From: Deltaproteobacteria bacterium
GTDB taxonomy: Bacteria; Desulfobacterota; DSM-4660; Desulfatiglandales; B25-G16
Direction of reading: 5' to 3'
Assembly (NCBI GenBank): GCA_019310725.1
Contig: JAFDDT010000003.1
Coordinates: 1-46,564 of the forward strand
Length of the DNA: 46,564 nt
In this document: piece after piece, positions 27,743-38,079 of the stretch
Numbering within the stretch: the first letter of the stretch is position 1
Layout of the letters: every line of letters begins with the position of its first letter
Program-made: the position numbers and the translations under genes
The notes under the pieces: model-generated
Told to the model about the DNA's origin: nothing
The model's input: only the letters and a program-made list of their open reading frames with translations
Databases searched by the model: none

Positions 27743-27888
27743 TGAATGGTAACCTTTATGCCAACACTTTTGAGCGATATAAGATTTTTGCATAGCCCGA
27801 TATCGCAACGATTCAGGCTTGTTTTTTGCTGAACTTGTAGTATCTTAGGTAACGTACCCCCACTGGAAAATAAGGGCGAAGGGATATT

Positions 27889-30201
27889 ATGAAAACTGTT
27901 AATACTTTCACACTGCTTTGTTTTGCCGTGTTTGGATCACTTGCACTGCTCAGCACGGCATATGCACAGGACAGAGTAAGGTGTACCATTCATACCATTA
28001 ATCTCAATATGGCGTATGATGTGATAGATCCGGAGGATTTTGCAGGAAGACTTGACACCGTAGCCAATTTACTGCTGAGGGACCTTGATTCCGGCAATAG
28101 ATCCTGGGACTTAATAGGTCTCAGCGGGGCCTATAGCAAACGTCAGGGCACTTTTGTAACCCTTAAGGAGATGTCCCATCCCTGTCGCTGTTACAATGCT
28201 GGTCATCCGGGCTGGACCGCAGGGGAAAAGCTTACCACCCGCTGCCTTGCAAGCTACCTACAAAAGAAAAAAGCCGGGACAGATGAGGTAGGGCCCAAGA
28301 TTGACATTAATCATCAGAAGGGAGAGATCGGGCTTATCGCGAGACAAGACAAGTACGATGTCCTCGATGGAGTGGTGTACAAAAAACTACTGGGAAAAAC
28401 GTGGTTTGGTATAGCAAGAAAGAGGGTCTTGGGCACTCGACTACGTATCAAAGACACGGGCCACATTCTTCCCTTTTATGCAACCCACATCAGTTCCGGA
28501 GTGCAGCCCTTTCGTCCGGGTGCATCAGCCAACAACACAACCAAACAGGTAAGGGATCTTGTGTCCGCCATAAAGAAATGGTGGCACCCAGGTGATCTGA
28601 CTCCTATCGTGGTGGGCACCTTCAACTTTAAAAGGGGTACCAGATGTTATGACATCATGGGTGAGGATTTTGATGAAGTAGGCCATAATTATGGCTACGA
28701 CGGGATTGAACAGGTGTGGATTGGGAAAGAAACCAGTTTTCCAGGAGCACGGGGTAGGATGGAGGCAGTGCGTTATGAAGGCTCAGGGGTATTTGACAGT
28801 GACAGCACTGGATTGTCGGATTATTCTGTCTGCTATGTTGAACTCCTAACCCCAGGGCCCGATGTTCGTGACTTAACCATTGATCACTGTAATTTCCAGA
28901 GCAGATTCGCCCTCGGTTCCCAGCCTAAAGTGAGATGTGATCGCTATGACCTGAAATTTTCCTGGGCATGTAACTACATACCGCGCTTTACGGTATTAGT
29001 TGATGGACATCCCTATCACGATCCACGAGACAATTCCAGCCTTGCACACAGATTATGTCCTCAGAATACCGGGTCAACCTCTGTGCCCCTGCACTTCCTT
29101 ATTTCCGAAAATTCCTATGCTCGCACTGTTAGGGTTGAATTAGAAAGGCCGGACTGCTTCAGAACAATTGATATTCAACTCGGCAGACCAGCAATCGAAG
29201 TGTTTCCCTTTTCACACCAAGGATACGCATATACGGCTATGGGCATTCAAAATCCAGAACAATTCATTCAAGGTGTTACAGAAGCCCACAAAGATGTGCA
29301 GGTAATCGATAGAAATCCCACTGTGGAAGAAATTGAGGCCCTCTGGGACCGACGCGTGTTTGTTCATGGTAGACCCATTGGAGATACTAATGATCCCAAC
29401 TCACTCATCGTTGGATTTGTTATCGATTATAAACTTGGCTACGTTGCCAAACCCGTGTTTTGTAACATGCGTGCTAATGCTCTGGTTGATCCGGTCAACT
29501 TGTCCGCCACCATAACCAAAGGTCATGGAGCAGAGGTGCTGGAGCAGAGTATCGTAAATGACCTTCCCCTTGAAGGCTACCTCATATTTGACGGGTTTAC
29601 CGAACAGGACTATTGTGACCATATCTCGTTGACATTTGATGTTGAGGCTATCGATGATGCCGGACAGAGATCCCATGGGCATCAGAGCTTTTTTGCAAAC
29701 TCCCTTCTGTGCATTGTACGACCTGACTACAGTGAATTGTTATTTGATCTGGATTCAGGAAGCGTAAAAGACAGAATACACAACTCGGTTACCAGAGAGC
29801 TCTTCATGGACCTACTGGCGACATTAGGGGAAGATGAAAAAGCAATCGCACAGCAGAGGTTCCCTATTTTTAAAAATAGAATTGCCAATCTTGTGAGGGC
29901 ATCATTGGCAAAGGTTCAGAAGGATAGAGACCTCTGGCGGGCTTTCAAGGCCGCACAGAGAGAACACTACATAGACACCGAGCAAAAGATCTTTCAGCAA
30001 TTTGCCTCTCAAAAGAGCTTTGCTGAGGCTCAGACCAGGATCGAACCACTTCGTGAAACAATGATTGAAAGGGCACTGTCCACGCCCATTGAGATTTTTG
30101 CTCATGCCACGGTCTTAGACCTAAAAGAAGCAGAAGCAGTAAGCCAGCTTATGGAGAATTTGTTATTTGAAGAATCCAATGGGAGCTCTTGGCCGCCGTG
30201 A
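27889..30201 (+). CDS. Secreted EEP (endonuclease/exonuclease/phosphatase)-like protein with substituted catalytic residues
   Basis: Signal peptide MKTVNTFTLLCFAVFGSLALLSTAYAQ; EEP-like order TINLNMAYD, DLIGLSGAYSKRQG, YATHISSG, VVGTFNF, LSDYSVCYVEL; long C-terminal extension. Confidence 0.6.
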   Translation: MKTVNTFTLLCFAVFGSLALLSTAYAQDRVRCTIHTINLNMAYDVIDPEDFAGRLDTVANLLLRDLDSGNRSWDLIGLSGAYSKRQGTFVTLKEMSHPCRCYNAGHPGWTAGEKLTTRCLASYLQKKKAGTDEVGPKIDINHQKGEIGLIARQDKYDVLDGVVYKKLLGKTWFGIARKRVLGTRLRIKDTGHILPFYATHISSGVQPFRPGASANNTTKQVRDLVSAIKKWWHPGDLTPIVVGTFNFKRGTRCYDIMGEDFDEVGHNYGYDGIEQVWIGKETSFPGARGRMEAVRYEGSGVFDSDSTGLSDYSVCYVELLTPGPDVRDLTIDHCNFQSRFALGSQPKVRCDRYDLKFSWACNYIPRFTVLVDGHPYHDPRDNSSLAHRLCPQNTGSTSVPLHFLISENSYARTVRVELERPDCFRTIDIQLGRPAIEVFPFSHQGYAYTAMGIQNPEQFIQGVTEAHKDVQVIDRNPTVEEIEALWDRRVFVHGRPIGDTNDPNSLIVGFVIDYKLGYVAKPVFCNMRANALVDPVNLSATITKGHGAEVLEQSIVNDLPLEGYLIFDGFTEQDYCDHISLTFDVEAIDDAGQRSHGHQSFFANSLLCIVRPDYSELLFDLDSGSVKDRIHNSVTRELFMDLLATLGEDEKAIAQQRFPIFKNRIANLVRASLAKVQKDRDLWRAFKAAQREHYIDTEQKIFQQFASQKSFAEAQTRIEPLRETMIERALSTPIEIFAHATVLDLKEAEAVSQLMENLLFEESNGSSWPP

Positions 30202-30385
30202 GGCAAGCGGGCACTGGGGAATATGATAAGAAAAATAGTCACATTGTGGCTAGAAAATAATCATGTTTTATGATATTGTATATTTTAGTATGGCCTCAAC
30301 GAGAGGGATCTATAAAAACTGCACCCCATTAAGTGCCTTTTTTTAATCAATCTTGATGTTCCAATACATGGATAGTTGATAACCG

Positions 30386-30562
30386 ATGAACAGTAAAAGA
30401 AAAAGCGAGACCGCCTCAGATGAGAAGGCAAGAAAGGTCAAATTTGAGATCTTTGGAGAAGAAATGCTCGAAAAAGAGGTGAAACTGAGCGGTAACAGCG
30501 GTCGGATCTATCTTCCACCAGAGTGGGTCGGAAAACATGTAAAGATAATCAGGACAGATTAA
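30386..30562 (+). CDS. DUF2080 family (transposon-associated, AbrB-like) small protein
   Basis: 58 aa ORF not in the track: MNSKRKSETASDEKARKVKFEIFGEEMLEKEVKLSGNSGRIYLPPEWVGKHVKIIRTD; GNSGRIYLPPEWVGKHVKII matches the DUF2080 pattern. Confidence 0.7.
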   Translation: MNSKRKSETASDEKARKVKFEIFGEEMLEKEVKLSGNSGRIYLPPEWVGKHVKIIRTD

Positions 30563-30600
30563 CCAAAGAACCATATATAAATGGCAGGAGGTTTATCGCA

Positions 30601-31038
30601 TTGGAAAAGCTGATCATAAGAAGGTTAGGGAAACAGGACCTCACTGATATTTCCAAAATCCTGAAAGCACTCACAGAGAAACGTGGCACAATAGACTATC
30701 AGAGGGCCGTTGAAGAAGAGGTAAAAAATAGAGATAGGGTTAGCTTTGTAGCTGAACTTGATAGTAAGGTGGTAGGATTTCTGATCACCTATATTCTTTA
30801 CGGTGGATTCGGTCTGGAAAAAAGTGCCTGGATTGGGCTTTTTGGCGTCGACCCCAAATATATGGGACAGGGGATTGGAAAGAGGATGGCGCAGGAGGTT
30901 TTCAAGGAATTTAAGAAAATGGATGTACTAAATGTCTACTCCTCAGTTAAGTGGGATTCAACTGACCTTTTATCCTTTTTCAAGTCCCTTGGTTTTGATA
31001 GATCTAACTTTATTAACTTGGAAAAGACGCTTGATTGA
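30601..31038 (+). CDS. GNAT family N-acetyltransferase
   Basis: IIRRLGKQDLTDISKIL...FVAELDSKVVGFLI...IGLFGVDPKYMGQGIGKRMAQEVF; TTG at 30601 is a likely start inside ORF 30523-31038. Confidence 0.85.
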   Translation: MEKLIIRRLGKQDLTDISKILKALTEKRGTIDYQRAVEEEVKNRDRVSFVAELDSKVVGFLITYILYGGFGLEKSAWIGLFGVDPKYMGQGIGKRMAQEVFKEFKKMDVLNVYSSVKWDSTDLLSFFKSLGFDRSNFINLEKTLD

Positions 31039-31105
31039 GGATTTGCAAGAAAGTGGAAAGATCTTAGCCTAAACATCACAGAAGAATTTCAAGTATTTTC
31101 CAATT

Positions 31106-31137
31106 AAAGGGTTGCGTTATTCACGCAACCCTTTTTT
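31106..31137. terminator. Intrinsic terminator
   Basis: AAAGGGTTGCGT (31106-31117) / ACGCAACCCTTT (31123-31134) followed by TTT. Confidence 0.85.
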
Positions 31138-31405
31138 CGATCTCATTGATGATTCCACCTTGTTTTCAATCTCTTTACCGATCCTTCTTACGAGGCTCTG
31201 GTTAGTAAATCCGCACCTGATTGTTCCATGAAGCTCTCAGTACAAAGTAGGCGCACTCTAAGGTGATCTCTCGGTTCGAAGCCTTCAGCAAGGGCACCAA
31301 ATACAATACTCTTTCCCCCTATTTCTGGCGAAAGAACGAGGTTTCAGTCCGAATATTGAGAATAAAGGGATTGCAAAATATCCGAGGACTGCTTAGAGTT
31401 TAGGC

Positions 31406-32542
31406 ATGAAAATTTTGCTTCTCTTACTCTTCTGGGGCCTGTGGTATGTTAATTTTTCCAGCAGAACAGTCATTTCTCCCCTTTTACCCCTTATCGAAGA
31501 TGAGCTCGCCATCAGCCATGCTCTGGCAGGCAGCATATTCACCTTTCTGTCCATAGGCTATAGCATAACCTTGGCCTTAGCTGGATTGCTATCCTCCCGC
31601 ATTGGCTACAAACGTTCCATTGCATTAGGGTTTGCTATTCTGGCGACAGCCCTATTTTGCTTGAGATACACCACAACTTTCTCTTCACTTGCAACTGTTG
31701 CCGTATTTGTCGGGATTGGTACGGGCCTATACCTCCCAAGCGCCCTTCCCCTCTTAACCACAATCTTTAGGGGTGAAAACTGGGGAAAGGCCATCTCATT
31801 TCATGAAACTGCTGCCTCTCTTAGCATTCTCTCCATCCCGCTTTTCACAGCCCTTGCCCTGCCTTTTTTCTACTGGAGGACCTTTTTTTTCGTTCTGAGT
31901 GCAGCCTGCGTAATTGTCGGTATGTTTTTCTGGGCCTTTTCTCCAGACCCTCGTCCGCAGGAGGAAAAACGAGTTCGGTTCTCACAGGTGCTTCGTCGCA
32001 GGGATTTCTGGATCATAGCCATCCTCTTGATTTTTGCTGCGTCGAGCAGCCTCGGTCTCTACAATATGATACCTTTATTTCTCGTCAAGGAGAAGGGAAT
32101 TGAACTGGAAATGGCCAATACCATCTTTGGCTTTTCCCGGATTGGCGGTTTTTTTGTGACACTCATAGCCGGGTTTCTTGTGGATCGGTTTGGGGTCAAA
32201 AGGATTCTGCTCTTTTCATTGCTAGCTACAGGTCTTTCGACGATTGGCGTGGCTGTTTCCCAGACTTTCCCTCTCTTGGTGACCATGCTCATTCTCCAGG
32301 CAACCTTTTCCCCTGGATTTTTTCCGGCTGCCCTCGTGGCAATCTCAAAACTCACAACATTACACGAACGAGGTATCTTTACTGGAGCAACCATGGCCAT
32401 CGGGGTCGCGTTTGGACTTGGGTTCACCCCCGCCATCTTGGGCGCAGTGGCTGATGCGTGGAATTTCCAGATTGGCGTTCTAGTCCTGGGGGTGCTTACG
32501 GTTCTTTCTTGCGTTTTATTGAGAGGACTTGGAAAGATCTAG
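31406..32542 (+). CDS. MFS transporter
   Basis: About 12 hydrophobic segments; LSSRIGYKRSIALGF and AGFLVDRFGVKRILLFS loop motifs. Confidence 0.9.
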   Translation: MKILLLLLFWGLWYVNFSSRTVISPLLPLIEDELAISHALAGSIFTFLSIGYSITLALAGLLSSRIGYKRSIALGFAILATALFCLRYTTTFSSLATVAVFVGIGTGLYLPSALPLLTTIFRGENWGKAISFHETAASLSILSIPLFTALALPFFYWRTFFFVLSAACVIVGMFFWAFSPDPRPQEEKRVRFSQVLRRRDFWIIAILLIFAASSSLGLYNMIPLFLVKEKGIELEMANTIFGFSRIGGFFVTLIAGFLVDRFGVKRILLFSLLATGLSTIGVAVSQTFPLLVTMLILQATFSPGFFPAALVAISKLTTLHERGIFTGATMAIGVAFGLGFTPAILGAVADAWNFQIGVLVLGVLTVLSCVLLRGLGKI

Positions 32543-32590
32543 AGAGAAGTTTCTCCGTGGATCTGAAATCCCTCGAACCTGCCTCGAGAA

Positions 32591-33667
32591 TTACTCGTAC
32601 CATCCGAAATCATTGACCGCCTTCGCTATGGCAAACAAGTTGACCGGGGGTGAAAGGGGAGGCAATTCGCAGCCTGCTGACAAGACGAAACCACTTGGCG
32701 CTTTTTTTCCTTTTTCAATGGCTATCTTAGTGAGATCATAGACCTGCTGGGGGGTTCCCATTTGAATGACTGTAGGTTCAACATTACCGTAGATAATGTC
32801 ATGAGGGAAAAACTTTGCGGCCTCTTCAAGATCGACCTCATGTCCAAAGCTGAGGAGGCTGGGGTGAGGCCACAGGGAAGCACCTGCCAGAGCTGGGAGG
32901 TTTAAGTTCTGATCACCGCAAATATGAAACCAGAACCGTTTTATGCCCAGGGATTTTAACCTCTTATGGTATTCTACGTGATAAGGAAGGGCAAACTTCT
33001 CGAACTGTCTTGGCGAGATCACCTGATTGGACTCGCAGGGTGAACTCATAAGCGCGAAGATCTGGTCCGCCCCAAACGTATCCGTCCAGTATTGCAATAC
33101 GTTGAAAATGTGATCCATTGCTATCATCATTAACCTCTCGCACAACTCAGGCTTTTTCAGCATCCACTTGGAAAACTGCTCTAGGCCACAAATGTTCGCC
33201 GCTACACTGAAAGGGGAGCGAGAAACAAAAGTGACTGGCAGACCATGTTTCTCCTGAAGCTTAGATAATTCCATCGCCTTTCCGATTCTGCCACTCTTCT
33301 TTGGATCAGGCACTCTGAGATTATCAATGTCTCCTTCTGTTTTCACAGGAAAGGATGTTATGACCAGCGCTCCTTCAAATTCGCATTCCGGCAATCGAAA
33401 CCCCCCTCCAAAGTCCACAGATCCCAACACAACATGAGGACAGATTTCGGGTATCAGATCCCAACCATATTGTTCCGCAGTCCATATCATGGCTTGAAAA
33501 TATTTTTCCGGGTCATCATATCCAGTTGCCACCGTTTGACCGACATTCCTGCATGGAAACCCGACAGTTATCATATTGATAGGAATCCGATCCGGTTTTC
33601 TGTAGTTAAACAAAGCATCCATCCGCTCCTGGCTGCTCATACGGTCTTGTTTGAATCGCATGATCAC
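32591..33667 (-). CDS. Uroporphyrinogen decarboxylase (URO-D) family protein, MtaA/CmuA-like
   Basis: MSSQERMDALFNYRKPDRIPINM start; candidate metal ligands in FWFHICGDQN and LSAGCELPPLSP. Confidence 0.85.
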   Translation of the reverse strand: MIMRFKQDRMSSQERMDALFNYRKPDRIPINMITVGFPCRNVGQTVATGYDDPEKYFQAMIWTAEQYGWDLIPEICPHVVLGSVDFGGGFRLPECEFEGALVITSFPVKTEGDIDNLRVPDPKKSGRIGKAMELSKLQEKHGLPVTFVSRSPFSVAANICGLEQFSKWMLKKPELCERLMMIAMDHIFNVLQYWTDTFGADQIFALMSSPCESNQVISPRQFEKFALPYHVEYHKRLKSLGIKRFWFHICGDQNLNLPALAGASLWPHPSLLSFGHEVDLEEAAKFFPHDIIYGNVEPTVIQMGTPQQVYDLTKIAIEKGKKAPSGFVLSAGCELPPLSPPVNLFAIAKAVNDFGWYE

Positions 33668-33759
33668 CCACCTCCTGCGGGTGTTCAGTTTCCTGTTCTT
33701 ATCCTTTATTAGGAATCGGCTGAGTTTTCTGAGAGATTAGCTGCTCTGTGAATTGCTTT

Positions 33760-34956
33760 TCAAGAACCCAGAGCTTCAAGCATAATCTCAGAAATATCCT
33801 TGACAACGATGGCATCTTCTTTATCCAAAACCTTAATGGCATCTTCAAAATTAATGAGACAAAAGGGGCAAGCAGTAGCCAATACTTCAGCTCCAATCTC
33901 CAGCGCTTCAAGCACCCTGACTTCAGCTAAACGTGATTCTTCATCAAACTCGGCCCACATTCTACCGCCGCCGCCGCCACAGCATAGACTATTTTCTCGA
34001 CTTCTTTGCATTTCAACCAATTCTATGCCAGGAATGCTATTTAATATCTTTCTTGGTTCCTCGTAGATATTATTATGTTTTCCCAGGTAACAGGGATCTT
34101 GATAGGTTACTCTCTTTTTGAATGCTTTTTTGAAGGATATCTTTTTTTGTTCTACTAGGTCAGAGAAAAATTGAGTGTAATGTTTAATTTCAATTTTCTG
34201 CAGATCTTCAGGATATTCTTTTAAAAAGCAACTAAAGTCATGGGGGGACGTGGTAAAGATCCTCTGGATGCCACATCTTTTGAATTGCTCTAAATTTCCC
34301 TCTGAAAGCATTTCAAATAACCCCAATTCTCCCATGATCAAAGCTGGATCACCGGAACATTTTTCGTTTTCTAAAATCCCAAAATTAATACCGGCCTCTT
34401 GTAAGATTCTGACAATTGATTTAGCAATATTTTGGGCTCTATCATCATAAGAAGGCGTACACCCTACATAATAAAGGGTAGCAATATCATCGGATCTATC
34501 TGTTAGCTTATTGAGATTAAGTCCCTCTGCCCACGCTGTTCTTTTTGTAGGTTGCTTATCGTAAGGATTGCCCAGTATTTGCAAAGACTCTAAGGCCTTT
34601 TGCTGCTCCCGAATTGGATTTATTTCTTCTTCAAATAATAATTGCCTCCCAATTCTAATGGCATCAACGAGAGGTACCCCTGCCGTCAATTTTTCACAGA
34701 TAATTTCACAGCTCCGACAGGTTGTGCAGCGCATCAAAATATCCCTTAAATCCTTATCTATTTTATTAAATTTCACACCATAATAGAGAGATTGAGTAAT
34801 CCCTGAACCTCCTTGGGTTACCCAGCCATCCGAAACTTCATAGACTGGACACTGAGTAAAGCAAAAGCGACATCTAACGCATCTTGACACAATATCTAAA
34901 ATGTTCTTTTCTAACATATTTCTATTTTCATCGTACTCGTGCATATTGACATCCAC
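33760..34956 (-). CDS. (Fe-S)-binding protein with two 4Fe-4S motifs and CCG domains (GlcF/HdrD-like)
   Basis: CVRCRFCFTQCPVY and CTTCRSCEIICEKL, then YVGCTPSYDDRAQ...CSGDP and CYLGKHNN...LCCGGGGGRMW. Confidence 0.9.
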   Translation of the reverse strand: MDVNMHEYDENRNMLEKNILDIVSRCVRCRFCFTQCPVYEVSDGWVTQGGSGITQSLYYGVKFNKIDKDLRDILMRCTTCRSCEIICEKLTAGVPLVDAIRIGRQLLFEEEINPIREQQKALESLQILGNPYDKQPTKRTAWAEGLNLNKLTDRSDDIATLYYVGCTPSYDDRAQNIAKSIVRILQEAGINFGILENEKCSGDPALIMGELGLFEMLSEGNLEQFKRCGIQRIFTTSPHDFSCFLKEYPEDLQKIEIKHYTQFFSDLVEQKKISFKKAFKKRVTYQDPCYLGKHNNIYEEPRKILNSIPGIELVEMQRSRENSLCCGGGGGRMWAEFDEESRLAEVRVLEALEIGAEVLATACPFCLINFEDAIKVLDKEDAIVVKDISEIMLEALGS

Positions 34957-34969
34957 CTTTGTTGTATTC

Positions 34970-36379
34970 CTATAGACCTTCTAAAATCCCACGATTGAGG
35001 ATATTATTCGGGTCAAAAACCTTTTTTATTTGTCTAATAAGATCATAGGCATTATTACCGTATCTTTTCTTGAAAAATTTTGTTCTTTTTCCAAATTGAG
35101 ACCATTCTCCTCCACAAGTTCCAAATCTCAAATTCATCTCACACTCTATTTCAAATTCTGCCTGCACAAGTCTTCTTTTTTTTTCATCATCCCAATCCTT
35201 AGGCACAATTAACGTGGGATGAAATGTCAATGCACCAATATGGCCAAGCAAATAGAGCGGAAGATTTTTAAAAATTGGGTCTTTTTCTCCATAATTTTCC
35301 AATTCTTTAATGCAACCCACAAGGTTCGGTAAAGTAGTAACTATTTCTGGCCCTGAGAATTGGCCATCATGTTTTTGCATTAAAGATGCGATAATAGCTT
35401 CTCTCGCTGTCCAAATTTTCATCCATTCATCAAGGTCTTTGATTTCCTCTGCCCTTATAGGATTTTCCTTTCTCATAACATCTAATAATTTTTGCGAATT
35501 ATCAGATGCTTCTCTTTCTGTGGATCCCAATGAAGCGAAAAATATTGAACATCCTGGAGGCACAGGTAGTCCTGCATGCTCAAAGCCTATAGTCGTGGTT
35601 GCTTTGTCCATAAATTCCATAAACAATGGCGCTGGAGCCTTTTCTCTATACATTCTCACGACACCTTTACCTATAGATTCTGGATCTTTAAAATATACGA
35701 TCCCGAATGCTCTTTGCTTTGCTGGAACTAATCTCATTCTGATTCGAGTTACAATTCCTGTTAATCCATCATTACCAACAAAAAATTTGGTTAAATCGGT
35801 TCCAGCAGGTTTCCTTAATGCCTTTGATCCTGTTTCTAAAATTTTCCCTGTAGGAAGAACGACGGTTAGACCTAAAACATAGTCTGCAGGTTTTCCTATA
35901 CTTGCATCAATGATATGTCCGCTAGTATTACCTGCCATCATTCCTCCCATAGTTGCAACTATTCTGCTCCCAGGATAGACTGGTAAAAAGAATCCTTGTT
36001 TTCCCAGAGCGATGTCTACTGAGTCAACCGTTGCACCAGGGCCACATTCGAAATACCCATAATCTGTATCAATTTCAATAAAGTTCATTCTTCCCGTATC
36101 TAAAATAATGCCTTTTTCAGGTGCTCTCGCTGAACCTGTTAAGCTAGTACCTGATCCCCTTGGATAAACAGGAATATTCTCATTGTTAGCAAATTTTAAT
36201 ATCTCGCTTACTTCTTTCTCATCTTTGGGTTTGACAACAACATAAGGCAGTTTTTCTTTATTAAGATCTAAATCATAGGGGAAAGCATCAAGTGTATTAT
36301 TGATTAACTCAAAAAAATTGTCCGATATGTTCTTTTCACCCACAATATCCTTTATTTTCTCGTAAACTCTATCTGCCAT
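34970..36379 (-). CDS. FAD-binding oxidase (GlcD/lactate dehydrogenase-like)
   Basis: VVKPKDEKEVSEILKFANNENIPVYPRGSGTSLTGSARAPEKGIILDTGRMN; C-terminal KKVFDPNNILNRG. Confidence 0.93.
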   Translation of the reverse strand: MADRVYEKIKDIVGEKNISDNFFELINNTLDAFPYDLDLNKEKLPYVVVKPKDEKEVSEILKFANNENIPVYPRGSGTSLTGSARAPEKGIILDTGRMNFIEIDTDYGYFECGPGATVDSVDIALGKQGFFLPVYPGSRIVATMGGMMAGNTSGHIIDASIGKPADYVLGLTVVLPTGKILETGSKALRKPAGTDLTKFFVGNDGLTGIVTRIRMRLVPAKQRAFGIVYFKDPESIGKGVVRMYREKAPAPLFMEFMDKATTTIGFEHAGLPVPPGCSIFFASLGSTEREASDNSQKLLDVMRKENPIRAEEIKDLDEWMKIWTAREAIIASLMQKHDGQFSGPEIVTTLPNLVGCIKELENYGEKDPIFKNLPLYLLGHIGALTFHPTLIVPKDWDDEKKRRLVQAEFEIECEMNLRFGTCGGEWSQFGKRTKFFKKRYGNNAYDLIRQIKKVFDPNNILNRGILEGL

Positions 36380-36554
36380 TGCACAGACCCCTTGTTAGCA
36401 AACCTAGGCTATATTTGTTTCAGATAAACCGAATAACTGAAGATTTTCAGCCTTATCCATGATTCCTGCCGCCATACCTTCAAATGTTTCCCGCCACTAT
36501 TGCTCTGCAGCTTGTCTGGGAGATTGTATTCCAGCTTATTTCGATTTCAGTTCC

Positions 36555-37925
36555 TCAATGAACTAGGCTGGTAATTTCAGAGATGTCAGCTAATGCTTCC
36601 AGGTTTTCCACAAGCCAGATTATTCTGCGGGTCTTTTCGCGCGATATGATTCCCTCTGTCTGGGAAAGGAACTTTTCAATAATCTCCTCATGTGACATGG
36701 GTTTCTGGGGATCGCCCTTACAGTAGTCCGTGGTCTTTGTATAAGCCTTATCAGCAGTTGTCTTTACCTCAAGCACGGTTACAGATTTCTCTGGTTCTCT
36801 TGCAAAGGCTTTTACAGCCTCAGGAAAGGTCTTAATTTTGACCTTTTGCATGAACCTCTTGAGCGCTTCATCTTTGAAACGTTCTTCAATGTACCAAGTC
36901 GGCCCAACCGTATATCCCAATGCTGCATTGCCAAAAGCCCATGGTACGCTCCAGTAAGCATCTTCTGCGTTTGAAGGGTTAATGTTGTCAAATGGGTATC
37001 CCGTGATCTTTTCATGAGCGTGGTAGGTGACTTCCTCAATGTCTTGTGGCTTCAGACCGTTGGACGCCATGATGTCTAACAGGGATTCAACACCAGCCTG
37101 CGCCCATCTGCAACTAGGCCAAGGCTTAAACGCCAACGCTGAAAGAATCAAAAAATCCTTGCCTAAATCTTTGGTGTACGTTTCCCAGTCGTTGATATCC
37201 GAAATAGTCGTCCAGTATGGATATGGCTCGTCCAGGATTTCATGGTAGCCCGTATAACCCAGCTTAGCCAAAAGAGCAGCATTTACGGCGACAAAACTGT
37301 GAAACTGATTACCGCATTTTGACATGGATGCAGGCACATACAGAATATTATGGACATTCATTGTCGGTCCATTGCCCAGGCCCATACCGAAAGCATTCAT
37401 ACCCTCTTCCTGGCTCAATCCCAGTAATTTAATTGAAACAACCAGCGGACCACAACCCTGCCAGCTTGAGTTCCACACCATTCTTCTGTGCTCGGGAGAA
37501 GGGAAGGTAGCGTCAATAATCCTTCCGGTGACATCATAAGCGGTGCAAACTGATGTCAAAATATCCCTGCCATTAACCTTCTCCCTTTCACCAAGGGCGA
37601 GAGCTGTCATAACCATTCCCGATCCAGGATGACCTCTGTTCTTATAGGTTTCCATAAGCTCCAAACCCATGCATAATTGGGTATTGACACCTGAGGCGAT
37701 CCCGACCGGGAGCTTTGTGCCGTCTGAGAATAACGTGGCTTCAGGAGTGCCACCCAATTGTCTGCCCCACTCAATAATGATCCTGCCAGATAGAAGTGCT
37801 GACCCACCCAAAGCATTGCCAATCTCGTCCAGGATAAATTCTTTGGCTTTTGTGACGGCTTCCTGTGGAATATTCTCAAAACGCGCTCCTATGATATAGT
37901 CCGTAAGCTTCCTCGTAATGCTCAT
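36555..37925 (-). CDS. MmgE/PrpD family protein
   Basis: Fold-typical layout: EFILDEIGNALGGSALLSGR, MGLELMETYKNRGHPGSGMVMTALALGERE, FKPWPSCRWAQAGVESLLDI. Confidence 0.85.
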   Translation of the reverse strand: MSITRKLTDYIIGARFENIPQEAVTKAKEFILDEIGNALGGSALLSGRIIIEWGRQLGGTPEATLFSDGTKLPVGIASGVNTQLCMGLELMETYKNRGHPGSGMVMTALALGEREKVNGRDILTSVCTAYDVTGRIIDATFPSPEHRRMVWNSSWQGCGPLVVSIKLLGLSQEEGMNAFGMGLGNGPTMNVHNILYVPASMSKCGNQFHSFVAVNAALLAKLGYTGYHEILDEPYPYWTTISDINDWETYTKDLGKDFLILSALAFKPWPSCRWAQAGVESLLDIMASNGLKPQDIEEVTYHAHEKITGYPFDNINPSNAEDAYWSVPWAFGNAALGYTVGPTWYIEERFKDEALKRFMQKVKIKTFPEAVKAFAREPEKSVTVLEVKTTADKAYTKTTDYCKGDPQKPMSHEEIIEKFLSQTEGIISREKTRRIIWLVENLEALADISEITSLVH

Positions 37926-38079
37926 GACCTCATTCCTCTATGATCTTTAAAAATGATATCCTCTGCAAAAGACAAGGCACTGGCACGGCTGGATCTTCCT
38001 TTGGCCAATTCTTCACAACCTCCAAACTCCAATGAAAGGTAAGAATCCGGTCATCATCATTCCTTTGCAGGATTCATGA

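Noticed and set aside
35310-35882. 190 aa ORF antisense to the FAD-binding oxidase
   Set aside because: Low-complexity Ser/Ile-rich product typical of an antisense frame of a conserved gene.
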